From assembly GCA_903903935.1 (NCBI GenBank), contig CAIVAX010000285.1, positions 1-10,830 of the forward strand: a stretch of 10,830 nt of DNA, read 5' to 3'. The position numbers and the translations under genes are program-made. Numbering within the stretch: position 1 is the stretch's first letter; every line of letters begins with the position of its first letter. The stretch comes from an uncultured Hyphomicrobiales bacterium (lineage in GTDB: Bacteria > Pseudomonadota > Alphaproteobacteria > Rhizobiales > Beijerinckiaceae). Shown one piece after another: positions 1-6,088 of this stretch. Under the pieces are notes generated by a model, which worked only from the letters and a program-made list of their open reading frames with translations, was not told the DNA's origin and searched no databases.

Positions 1-914
1 GTATCATAGCCTTGGCTGGCATAATAAGAGGGAATGCGATTGTACTTTTTCTGGAAGGCCGCCACAAAAGTCTTATTGGCTGGATTGTCGAAATCGCTGT
101 TCCAATGGCTTGAAATATTGACGCCCAAAGCCGCATCGCCAATCGCTTTCAAGATCACGCTATCGAGCGAAGGCGCCGCCACAACCATGGGCACTTCAGT
201 CAACAGACCTGCCTGTGCATATTGACGCGCGAATGTAATGCCCAACCCACCGGGATGAAATTGGAACACGACATCCGGCTTAGCCGCACGGATCTGCGCC
301 ATTTCAGCGGCAAAATCGGTTTGATCCAGACGTGTGTAGATTTCCTTGACCACTTCGCCTTTGAAGTAGCGCTTAAAGCCAGCAATGGCATCCGTGCCAG
401 CTTGATAATTGGGGGCAAGAACGACAGCCTTTTTATAACCTAGATTGGTTGCATTCTGTCCGGCGCTCTCATGCAAAGTATCATTCTGCCAAGAGGTGAC
501 GAAATAATTCTTATGGCATTCCTTGCCAGCAAAATTCGACGGTCCCGCATTCGGGCTGACATAGACGCCGCCATTGTCGAGCACATCCGGCACCACTGCT
601 GCAGCAACATTCGAGAAGATAATGCCGGTGAGCAGCTTGATCTTTTCTGTCTTCATAAAACGCTCAACCAGCTCTTTAGCCTGACCGGGCTTGAGCGCAT
701 CATCTTCAACAATCACCTGCACGGGCGCGCCGCCCAATTTGCCGCCTTCCAGCTCAACAGCCAGATTAAAGCCGTCACGCACATCTTCACCCAAATAGCC
801 GCCGGGGCCGGATAAAGTGGTGATCATGCCGATTTTGGTTGCTTGCTGGGCTTGCACTGGTGCTGCCGCCAGCAGAGCCAGAGCCAAAGCTGAAATACTT
901 GCCTTCGAAATCAT
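1..914 (-). CDS. ABC transporter substrate-binding protein, LIV (branched-chain amino acid/amide) type; 3' end outside window
   Basis: I translated the minus strand by hand from the ATG at 914-912: the frame stays open for 304 codons to the window edge, so the C-terminus is missing. A GGAGG at 924-920 lies 5 nt before the ATG. Residues 1-22 form a signal peptide (hydrophobic ALALALLAAA, then VQA before QQATK). The mature start, KIGMITTLSGPGGYLGEDVR, is the classic opening of type I periplasmic binding proteins (Peripla_BP_6, LivK/HAAT group). Further family features are VIVEDDALKPGQAKELVE in the first lobe and the YFVTSWQND stretch near the hinge. The product should capture a small ligand in the periplasm and deliver it to a LivHMGF-type importer. 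The ligand cannot be read from the sequence; this group includes amino-acid, amide, urea and aromatic-acid binders. No transporter subunit is in the window; they may lie beyond position 1. Confidence 0.93.
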   Translation of the reverse strand, partial: MISKASISALALALLAAAPVQAQQATKIGMITTLSGPGGYLGEDVRDGFNLAVELEGGKLGGAPVQVIVEDDALKPGQAKELVERFMKTEKIKLLTGIIFSNVAAAVVPDVLDNGGVYVSPNAGPSNFAGKECHKNYFVTSWQNDTLHESAGQNATNLGYKKAVVLAPNYQAGTDAIAGFKRYFKGEVVKEIYTRLDQTDFAAEMAQIRAAKPDVVFQFHPGGLGITFARQYAQAGLLTEVPMVVAAPSLDSVILKAIGDAALGVNISSHWNSDFDNPANKTFVAAFQKKYNRIPSYYASQGYD

Positions 915-1232
915 ACCACCCTCCGATTATCTCCGACCGCTGGTCTGCGCAGCGCCAAAGCTGACCTAAGCTTTCAGACAATTGGTAATTCAGCAAGTGC
1001 TCCCCTGCAATCGCCTCATCAGGGCCACATCGCAGCCTCACAGAGGTTTGATACAAAGCCTATATAAATCAAATATTTAGACAAAAACTCAACGAACATC
1101 TGCGAAAATCCTGCACTTATGCCCAAAATCCCGCGCCAGAAAGACCCCGAGCGAACCGACAAAAGACTTCATTAACCATGACTTGGCACAATGAAAGGGA
1201 GAGGGTCACGATGCGCGGCCTCAAGGGTGTGA
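915..1232. other. Divergent intergenic region between the binding protein and the DUF2778 gene
   Basis: This gap of about 318 bp separates divergently transcribed genes, so it should hold both promoters. An AT-rich patch at about 1050-1090 is the likeliest place for the minus-strand promoter, which would give the binding-protein mRNA a leader of over 100 nt. It contains a loose inverted repeat TTGAT...ATCAA (1048-1072). I could not find a convincing -35/-10 pair in either direction. Nearer the plus-strand gene there are a TTAACCAT motif and two Shine-Dalgarno-like purine tracts, listed separately. I found no conserved ORF in it. Confidence 0.6.
1172..1179 (+). promoter_or_regulatory. Possible CtrA half-site (TTAACCAT)
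   Basis: The octamer TTAACCAT lies about 54 bp before the DUF2778 start. This 8-mer is a known half-site form for the alphaproteobacterial cell-cycle regulator CtrA, alongside TTAA-N7-TTAA. A cell-wall gene would be a sensible target. There is no second TTAA at the right distance (the base at 1183 begins CTTGG), and one 8-mer can occur by chance, so this is only a suggestion. Confidence 0.22.
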
Positions 1233-2384
1233 GTGGCGTTACGGGTCATGAGACAAGTATCAAGTATAAGGCACGCGCCTAGAATCCGGCGCAGTTCAAT
1301 CTTGAACCTTTGTGTGCTGTTGGGCTTTTCCGCCTCTTATGTGACGCTGATGTTGTCGCAGGAAAAAGAGGCCGGCTCCAGACCGCGCCCCAACTCCTTC
1401 GCCGCAATCACCATTGATCTGCCGTTTCAGACCAAAGTGAGCAATCGCGCCGAGCCCACGCAGACACAGGTTCTCGCCCTGAACGCACCTCCGGACGAAG
1501 CAGACACACGCAGCGCAGAGATTGAGCCTCCCTTGGTCATGGCCAGCGGCGCAACCCCGCCAACCAGCCCAGTCAGCTCAGCCCTGAATGCTCTTGGCCT
1601 TTGGGCATTCGATCCCAATCCGGCCCTGCCCGTTGAGCCCCGCGCCAGCGCGCCGCAGATCAGCGCCGAGACGAGCAAAGAGCCAGCAATCACCGCCGCG
1701 ACAAAGGCACCTGCATCCAGCATAGCCGCGGCTCCAAACAAGAATGAAGTTGCCAAAACTGAAGCGTTAAAGAGCGAAGCACCCAAACCAGCGCCCAATG
1801 TCTCTTTGCGCCGCATGGCCAATGTGAGTCCGAAAGCCAAGAGCGCCAGCGAAGGAAAAAATGAAGACTCCCGCTCCATTTTTGAAAAATGGTTTGCCAG
1901 AGATCCTGAGGACTCAGTACAGGCGCTCGCCTATGCCCAGCCCAATGAAGGCGAGATCCGCTCCAATTCAGTTTTGCGGCGTGAGAATATGTCTCCCTCG
2001 CAAGATCGCTTCACCGCCATCTACGACATTGAAGCGCGCACAGTTTACCTGCCCAATGGCGAAGCCTTGGAAGCCCATTCCGGTCTTGGCAATCTGGCCG
2101 ACGATCCCCGTTATGTGCATGTCAAAAATCGCGGCTCCACACCGCCCAATCTTTATAAGCTGACAGAACGCGAGAGCGTGTTTCATGGCATCCGCGCTTT
2201 GCGTTTGACGCCGCAGGGCGATGCCAAAATGTATGGGCGTGATGGCATATTAGCCCATAGCTATATGCTGGGCGGCAATGGCCAATCGAATGGCTGTGTC
2301 TCGTTCAGGGATTACAATAAATTCTTGCAAGCGTTTCTGCGCGGCGAGATCAATCAGATCCGCGTCGTAGAACGACGCGGCTAG
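1233..2384 (+). CDS. DUF2778 (Tlde1-type L,D-transpeptidase fold) protein with N-terminal membrane anchor and long linker
   Basis: 383 aa. The GTG at 1233 is preceded by AAGGG (1223-1227) at 5 nt; an in-frame ATG at 1248 has a poorer site. Residues 1-20 are basic, about 23-43 form one membrane helix (signal anchor), and about 48-255 are a low-complexity linker rich in Ala, Pro, Lys, Glu and Ser that could cross the periplasm. Residues about 258-380 are the DUF2778 domain: RFTAIYDIEARTVYLPNGE, then LEAHSGLG, then HSYMLGGNGQSNGCVSF. H342 and C355 in that last motif match the His/Cys pair expected of an L,D-transpeptidase-like active site. Members studied in Salmonella (Tlde1) cut or exchange peptidoglycan stem peptides as type VI effectors. 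The anchored form here, with no secretion genes nearby, more likely works on the cell's own wall; that is inference. It converges on the PAP2 gene with 1 nt between stops. Confidence 0.88.
   Translation: MALRVMRQVSSIRHAPRIRRSSILNLCVLLGFSASYVTLMLSQEKEAGSRPRPNSFAAITIDLPFQTKVSNRAEPTQTQVLALNAPPDEADTRSAEIEPPLVMASGATPPTSPVSSALNALGLWAFDPNPALPVEPRASAPQISAETSKEPAITAATKAPASSIAAAPNKNEVAKTEALKSEAPKPAPNVSLRRMANVSPKAKSASEGKNEDSRSIFEKWFARDPEDSVQALAYAQPNEGEIRSNSVLRRENMSPSQDRFTAIYDIEARTVYLPNGEALEAHSGLGNLADDPRYVHVKNRGSTPPNLYKLTERESVFHGIRALRLTPQGDAKMYGRDGILAHSYMLGGNGQSNGCVSFRDYNKFLQAFLRGEINQIRVVERRG
2360..2380. terminator. Perfect hairpin at the convergent gene junction (possible bidirectional terminator)
   Basis: CCGCGTCGT (2360-2368) and ACGACGCGG (2372-2380) form a perfect 9-bp GC-rich stem with a 3-nt loop. 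It sits inside the last codons of the DUF2778 gene, just before its TAG, and the opposing PAP2 gene stops 1 nt further on. With no intergenic space, a symmetric hairpin here could end transcription from both sides. Neither strand has a T-run after the stem, so intrinsic termination is uncertain; it may only stabilise 3' ends. Confidence 0.35.
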
Positions 2385-2385
2385 A

Positions 2386-2961
2386 TCAGCCCATCATGAA
2401 AAGGACTGGGCTCAGCAATAAGCTGAGGCGGGCAATCATCCAGCCCAAAAGTGCACCCACCAGAACGTCAGAGGGATAATGCAATCCCAGCACAACGCGT
2501 GAGGCCGCAATCAGGCAGGTAAAGGGCAGCAGCACAAGCGCCAAAGCCGGGCAATAATGGATGGCCATGGTCGAAAACAAAACCGCATGCAAAGTATGGC
2601 CCGATGGAAAGCTATATTCATCGAGCGGGGGCATGGCACATTCAATCCCGATCAAACCAATAAAGGGCCGCTCACGCACCATTTTCGTCTTCAGCACTTT
2701 ATAGACGGACAGGCCAATCGCACCGCCCACCAGCATTGTTAGCGCCGCTTGAACGCCCAAGAGCGGATGCGAGACATCAATCAACACAGGCATAGCGAGC
2801 ATCAGCCCATACCAGACCACGCCATCGCTCAGACGACTAATGCCGCGGAAAAAACTCTTGATCATGTGACGACGACAAAAGGCATTGGCCAAACGACACG
2901 CCTTATATTCCGCTTCATCAGCCCAGTTGAAAAATTGCTCTATGGTCATGTTACACGTCAC
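2386..2961 (-). CDS. PAP2-superfamily membrane phosphatase (phosphatidic acid phosphatase type)
   Basis: 191 aa from GTG 2961, or 187 aa from the in-frame ATG at 2949; neither has a clear Shine-Dalgarno site. All three PAP2 signatures are present: K91-x6-R98-P99, P119-S-G-H122, and S154-R155-x5-H161-x3-D165. H122 and H161 should be the general acid and nucleophile, with D165 assisting. Hydrophobic stretches at about 50-62, 68-90, 123-150 and 165-188 make it an integral inner-membrane enzyme. Its small size fits the PgpB/phosphatidate phosphatase kind; undecaprenyl-diphosphate or lipid A phosphatases share these motifs. It follows the glycosyltransferase by 41 nt on the same strand, so it is probably its second cistron. 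In that setting, releasing diacylglycerol and phosphate from phosphatidate is the attractive role, but the substrate is inferred. Confidence 0.9.
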   Translation of the reverse strand: MTCNMTIEQFFNWADEAEYKACRLANAFCRRHMIKSFFRGISRLSDGVVWYGLMLAMPVLIDVSHPLLGVQAALTMLVGGAIGLSVYKVLKTKMVRERPFIGLIGIECAMPPLDEYSFPSGHTLHAVLFSTMAIHYCPALALVLLPFTCLIAASRVVLGLHYPSDVLVGALLGWMIARLSLLLSPVLFMMG

Positions 2962-3002
2962 TTTGTCAGGCTGAGAAATCTTGCAATTACGTCTTTTTAA
3001 AA

Positions 3003-4151
3003 TCAGAGGCTTTCATAAAGACCCACAAGCTTTTTGGCTAAATCTTGCGAGCTCCAGCGCAAGGCATCCTGCACTGCATGACTTGATAACCCATCTCTGT
3101 GACATTTATTTTGCAGAACCATGGCAACCGCCTGGGCAAATTCAAGCTCTTGTTCAGGAACAATAATTCCGCCCTGTACCCCGGCCATCACATCGGCTGT
3201 GCCCATCACGGCTGTGGACACAACGGGCGTGCCCTGTGCCAAAGCTTCCAAAATCACCAGCCCTTGAGTCTCAGTACGGGAGGCAAAAACAAACACATCG
3301 GCCGAGCGATAACAGTCGAGCAAGCCATGGGCGCGATCGAGATAGCCGACAAACCGAACGTGATCTTGCAAACCCATCGTTTTAACAAGCCGCTCAATAT
3401 GGCTTTGCGCCGGGCCCTCTCCTGCTACGACCAATAAAGCATTGGGCACGATTTGCTTGAGCTGCTGCATCATGCGAATGAGAAAATCGATATTCTTCTC
3501 ATGCGCCACCCGCCCCACATAAAGGGCAACGGGCCGATCGGGCTCAATGTTCATACGCGCACGAAATCGATCGCGATCACCCTGTTCAAAGGCCGCAGCG
3601 GACATCCCCGTTGGCAAAATGCTGATGGGTTTTGTGACACCATAATCGCGCAAGGTCTGCGCCATTTGCGGTGACGGCGAAATCACATGATCGACATCCT
3701 GACATTGCGACAGGCTTAAACGGCGCGCCAGCCCCTTAGTAAAGCTTGAAGGCAGCAGCGGCACATAATGATGCAGATAATGCTCGAAGTAGGTATGATA
3801 GGTTTCGATCGTGGGAATGTTCAATTGCCGTGCCAGCTTCACACCCATATAATGGGCAGTGAAGGGTGTCTGAATATGAATGGCATCAAACCGCCGCGAG
3901 TCGATCGATCGCGCCCAGGCTTTCAAGCGCGTCCAGCGCAACAACCGATCTTCTGGATCAAAGGGAACTTGCCAAGAGTCAATGCGGACGATGTCCTGAT
4001 CATCAGCTACTTCAGGCGGAATCTTATAAGCTGGCGCAACAAGAGTGCACTCATGCCCAAGTTGGCGCAGATCATCCCGATAGGTCTTAATCGATGTGGA
4101 GACCCCGTTCACGCGGGAAAAATAAACATCGGAAATCATCAAAATCTTCAT
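3003..4151 (-). CDS. GT4-family glycosyltransferase, possibly glycolipid-forming
   Basis: 382 aa, retaining GT-B glycosyltransferase. The N-terminus has the acceptor-side Rossmann start MKILMISDVYFSRVNGVSTS (NGVSTS at 15-20), followed by IHIQTPFTAH (91-100) and ETYHTYFEHY (116-125). The C-terminal nucleotide-sugar domain has GRVAHEKN (213-220), VVAGEGP (241-247), and the E-x7-E motif ETQGLVILE (294-302) in the FVFASRTETQGLVILEAL context. This opening is typical of cytosolic, membrane-associated GT4 enzymes such as MgtA/PimB and diacylglycerol glucosyltransferases. Donor and acceptor are not determined. The ATG at 4151-4149 starts the family's usual N-terminus, but the only Shine-Dalgarno-like bases (GAGA, 4159-4156) lie in a hairpin. 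It is the first gene of a likely operon with the PAP2 phosphatase and diverges from the SRPBCC gene across two Pho-box-like sites. My favoured role is making a non-phosphorus glycolipid from diacylglycerol. Confidence 0.9.
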   Translation of the reverse strand: MKILMISDVYFSRVNGVSTSIKTYRDDLRQLGHECTLVAPAYKIPPEVADDQDIVRIDSWQVPFDPEDRLLRWTRLKAWARSIDSRRFDAIHIQTPFTAHYMGVKLARQLNIPTIETYHTYFEHYLHHYVPLLPSSFTKGLARRLSLSQCQDVDHVISPSPQMAQTLRDYGVTKPISILPTGMSAAAFEQGDRDRFRARMNIEPDRPVALYVGRVAHEKNIDFLIRMMQQLKQIVPNALLVVAGEGPAQSHIERLVKTMGLQDHVRFVGYLDRAHGLLDCYRSADVFVFASRTETQGLVILEALAQGTPVVSTAVMGTADVMAGVQGGIIVPEQELEFAQAVAMVLQNKCHRDGLSSHAVQDALRWSSQDLAKKLVGLYESL

Positions 4152-4152
4152 G

Positions 4153-4171
4153 GAATCTCGGTATGAGATTC
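4153..4171 (-). other. Hairpin directly before the glycosyltransferase start codon
   Basis: GAATCTC (4153-4159) and GAGATTC (4165-4171) form a perfect 7-bp inverted repeat with a 5-nt loop, ending 1 nt from the ATG of the minus-strand gene. The GAGA that could act as its ribosome site lies in one arm. It could regulate translation or be a protein-binding dyad. Whether it is transcribed depends on the unknown start point. Confidence 0.4.
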
Positions 4172-4173
4172 AC

Positions 4174-4191
4174 ATGACGGTTTCATGTCAT
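4174..4191 (-). promoter_or_regulatory. Degenerate Pho box (PhoB site) facing the glycosyltransferase/PAP2 operon
   Basis: Read on the minus strand the 18 bases are ATGACAT-GAAA-CCGTCAT. Against the Pho box pattern CTGTCAT-N4(AT-rich)-CTGTCAT this matches 5 of 7 and 6 of 7 repeat positions, with the correct 11-bp period and an A-rich spacer. A weak -10 candidate, CATACC (4165-4160), lies 8 nt downstream. That would put the transcript start only a few bases before the ATG, giving an almost leaderless mRNA. The site is plausible because it pairs with a near-perfect box 32 bp away facing the opposite gene. Confidence 0.45.
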
Positions 4192-4222
4192 CCCGCTCTC
4201 CTCCCATGTTGCAATAATAAGT

Positions 4223-4240
4223 CTGTCATCACACTGTCAT
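4223..4240 (+). promoter_or_regulatory. Pho box (PhoB-binding site) upstream of the SRPBCC gene
   Basis: The 18 bases are CTGTCAT-CACA-CTGTCAT: two identical heptamers with a 4-bp spacer, giving the 11-bp period of PhoB dimer sites. Both repeats equal the E. coli consensus heptamer. A -10-like CATTCT (4247-4252) begins 6 bp beyond the box, placing transcription start near 4259 and a short leader before the GTG at 4276. PhoB boxes normally replace the -35 element in just this geometry. It implies induction by phosphate starvation through PhoR-PhoB. Confidence 0.8.
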
Positions 4241-4275
4241 ACTCCTCATTCTCAACACGTGAGGGGAGTGGAGCT

Positions 4276-4857
4276 GTGCGCCTGATTCGATTTATAATGT
4301 TTAGAGCTGCCCTGTTAGCCCTGTGTCTCACGCCGTCTATGTCTGGCTTGGCCCTTGAGGCCTCTGATGAGCCGACCATTGCAACATCTTATGACAGCAA
4401 AGCAGATACGACGCAGATCCGCGCCTCAATTGTTATTAAGGCAAGCCCAAAGTCGGTCTGGTTCACTTTGAGCGATTGCGACAATGCCCCCAAGGTCATT
4501 CCTGATCTGGAAAGCTGCAAAGTGATTGAGAGAGATCCCGCCAGCCGTTGGGATATCCGCGAACATGTGATCTCCCCCCGCTTATTGCCTCGGTTCAAAA
4601 CCATTGTGCGCAATGAGTTCACGCCATGTCAGAGATTGAAATTCAAATTGCTCGAGGGTGATCTGCGCTTATCAGACGGAAGCTGGACACTCAAAGCCCA
4701 AGGAGACACAACGCTTTTGTCTTATGAGGCTGTGATTGCCACCAAGATCAGCGTGCCGCAATTTATCATCACCCAATCCATTGAGTCTGATTTTCCTAAA
4801 ATGCTCAAAGCCATCCAAAAGACGAGCCTACAGCAAACAAAAGCGCCTGCGTGCTAA
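4276..4857 (+). CDS. Exported SRPBCC/START-like (polyketide cyclase family) protein
   Basis: 193 aa from GTG 4276, which has GGAG (4265-4268) 7 nt before it. The frame is open further upstream to an ATG at 4150, but that would translate the divergent promoter and Pho box, so I reject it; ATG 4297 is a possible shorter start. Residues 1-26 are a signal peptide (MRLIRFIMFR, then hydrophobic AALLALCLTP, cleavage likely after GLA). Residues about 45-185 resemble the SRPBCC fold: a first strand IRASIVIKASPKSVWFTLSD (the usual 'V-W' start), a middle DLESCKVIERDPASRWDIRE, and a C-terminal helix FPKMLKAIQKTSLQQ. SRPBCC domains hold hydrophobic ligands such as lipids and sterols. An exported copy under a Pho box, opposite lipid-modifying genes, suggests periplasmic lipid binding or transfer; that is inference. 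Confidence 0.82.
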   Translation: MRLIRFIMFRAALLALCLTPSMSGLALEASDEPTIATSYDSKADTTQIRASIVIKASPKSVWFTLSDCDNAPKVIPDLESCKVIERDPASRWDIREHVISPRLLPRFKTIVRNEFTPCQRLKFKLLEGDLRLSDGSWTLKAQGDTTLLSYEAVIATKISVPQFIITQSIESDFPKMLKAIQKTSLQQTKAPAC

Positions 4858-4895
4858 AGTAAACCGCCCGGCTTTTATAAATTCCCGCCCAAGCC

Positions 4896-4901
4896 TATAA
4901 T
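4896..4901 (+). promoter_or_regulatory. Candidate -10 element before the dioxygenase gene
   Basis: A perfect TATAAT lies 42 bp before the ATG at 4938. The -35 region at 17-18 bp spacing (TTTTAT) matches consensus poorly, so if real it may need an activator. Transcription would begin near 4908, just ahead of the hairpin at 4916-4930. Confidence 0.35.
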
Positions 4902-4915
4902 GCGCCTCAATTGAC

Positions 4916-4930
4916 CCCTCCGCTGGAGGG
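4916..4930 (+). promoter_or_regulatory. Hairpin that contains the Shine-Dalgarno site of the dioxygenase gene
   Basis: CCCTCC (4916-4921) pairs perfectly with GGAGGG (4925-4930) across a 3-nt loop. GGAGGG is the ribosome site for the ATG at 4938 (7 nt spacing). If the stem forms, it hides that site, and translation might instead begin at ATG 4977, which has its own GAGGA (4964-4968). No riboswitch-sized leader is present. Confidence 0.4.
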
Positions 4931-4937
4931 CCTGTAA

Positions 4938-6017
4938 ATGGACCCAACTGCCAAAATCGATCTGAGGATACGCGCCATGACCACTTCACTGGGAAGACTC
5001 GAGGATCTGCCGCAAGATTATCGCGCCGCTTTGGGTGAGGCTATGGTCGGCCCCCTCTGGCCGCAAATGCGCAATGCCCTGCCCCATCATGCGCCCGTGC
5101 CCGTCACCACCACGCGTCTGTGGACCTATGCCCAGATCCGTCCGCTCTTGCTGGAAGCAGGCAAATTAACGCCGGTTGAAAAGGCCGAACGGCGCGTGCT
5201 GTTTCTTGCCGATCCGGCCCGTGGCCCCAGCTCCATGCAGGTGACCTCGACCCTTTATCTGGGCATGCAACTCTTGCTGCCGGGCGAGAAAGCCCCCGCT
5301 CATAAGCATACGCCCAGCGCGGCGCGCATTATTGTCGAAGGCCAAGGCGCCTATACTATCGTGGATGGCGAGAAATTGCCCATGCAGGAAGGCGATATTA
5401 TCCTCACGCCCGGTGGCTGCTGGCATGATCATGGCCATGAAGGTCAAGAGCCGGTGATTTGGCTTGATGCGCTCGATTTGCCCCTCTTCATCACTCTGGA
5501 TGGATCTTATGCCGTCGAGGCGGAATTACAGGCGCCGCGCAATCGACCCGATTCCTCACAAGTGGAATATCGCGCTGCTGGCCTTGTCCCCCCGCGCCGG
5601 CGGGACCAGCCTGCGCCCAAATTCCCGCAAATGCGCTATCCTTGGGAGCGCACCGAAGGGGCTTTGCGTCATCTGGCACTGCACAATGGTCAGGAGGCTG
5701 TCGAGCTCGATTTCGTCAATCCGGAAACAGGCGAAAGCTGCCTGCCGGTGATGGGCTTTACGGCCATGATGCTACGCCCTGGCCAGACCCTGCGCCCACC
5801 GCTGCGCTCCTCAAGCGCGGCTTTTCATGTGGTGCGCGGCTCTGGAACGGCCTCGATCAATGGCCAAAGCCATCACTGGACCACAAAAGACACTTTCTCA
5901 GCGCCCACTTTTGCGCGGATCGAGCTTCACAATCCTGGCACAGAGCCAGCCTTTTTGATCCGCATTCACGACACGCCCTTGCAGGAAAAGCTCGGTTATT
6001 ATGAGGAGCGCGCCTGA
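4938..6017 (+). CDS. Gentisate 1,2-dioxygenase family ring-cleaving bicupin
   Basis: 359 aa from ATG 4938, or 346 aa from ATG 4977. The shorter form starts MTTSLGRLEDLP and fits the family's usual length, so I regard it as equally likely. It is a double cupin. The N-terminal cupin has HKHTPSAARIIVEGQGAYT and GCWHDHGHEG, giving H122, H124 and H163 as the Fe(II) ligands, followed by EPVIWLDALDLPL. The second cupin (about 270-345) has the degenerate AFHVVRGSGTASINGQ sequence and ends PLQEKLGYYEE, as usual for the family. Enzymes of this group open the ring of gentisate to maleylpyruvate; relatives act on 1-hydroxy-2-naphthoate or salicylate, so the substrate is not certain. No isomerase, hydrolase or other partner of the gentisate pathway is in the window, so it stands as a single gene. 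It is cytosolic with no signal peptide. Confidence 0.88.
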   Translation: MDPTAKIDLRIRAMTTSLGRLEDLPQDYRAALGEAMVGPLWPQMRNALPHHAPVPVTTTRLWTYAQIRPLLLEAGKLTPVEKAERRVLFLADPARGPSSMQVTSTLYLGMQLLLPGEKAPAHKHTPSAARIIVEGQGAYTIVDGEKLPMQEGDIILTPGGCWHDHGHEGQEPVIWLDALDLPLFITLDGSYAVEAELQAPRNRPDSSQVEYRAAGLVPPRRRDQPAPKFPQMRYPWERTEGALRHLALHNGQEAVELDFVNPETGESCLPVMGFTAMMLRPGQTLRPPLRSSSAAFHVVRGSGTASINGQSHHWTTKDTFSAPTFARIELHNPGTEPAFLIRIHDTPLQEKLGYYEERA

Positions 6018-6050
6018 ACCAAAGCGGCAGGCTTAAAAACTTATTCCTAT

Positions 6051-6088
6051 CCTTGGCGCCCCTTTCCAACCTTGGCGGCCCTTCCCAA
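6051..6088. repeat. Tandem duplication, two 19-bp units
   Basis: CCTTGGCGCCCCTTTCCAA (6051-6069) is followed at once by CCTTGGCGGCCCTTCCCAA (6070-6088), identical at 17 of 19 positions. It lies in the 261-bp gap after the dioxygenase stop. The rest of that gap holds a 10-bp palindrome CTTGATCAAG (6133-6142) and two GGCTCAT copies 20 bp apart (6240-6246, 6260-6266), but no clear terminator or promoter. Confidence 0.7.

Noticed and set aside
471..815. 114-codon plus-strand frame opposite the ABC binding protein.
   Set aside because: The minus strand carries a complete, recognisable binding-protein reading frame here; this is its shadow.
787..1056. 89-codon minus-strand frame across the start of the binding protein.
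   Set aside because: It is out of frame with the binding protein and overlaps its signal peptide; the ribosome site at 924-920 serves ATG 914 instead.
1183..1200. Possible sigma-54 promoter (TTGGCACAATGAAAGGG).
   Set aside because: The -24 part resembles TGGCAC, but there is no TTGC at the -12 position.
1427..1879. 150-codon minus-strand frame inside the DUF2778 gene.
   Set aside because: It mirrors the low-complexity linker of the real gene, is Ala/Gly rich by codon shadow and has no family features.
4150..4275. Upstream extension of the SRPBCC frame to an ATG at 4150 (235 aa).
   Set aside because: It would translate through the Pho boxes and lacks a ribosome site; GTG 4276 has GGAG at 7 nt and begins a proper signal peptide.
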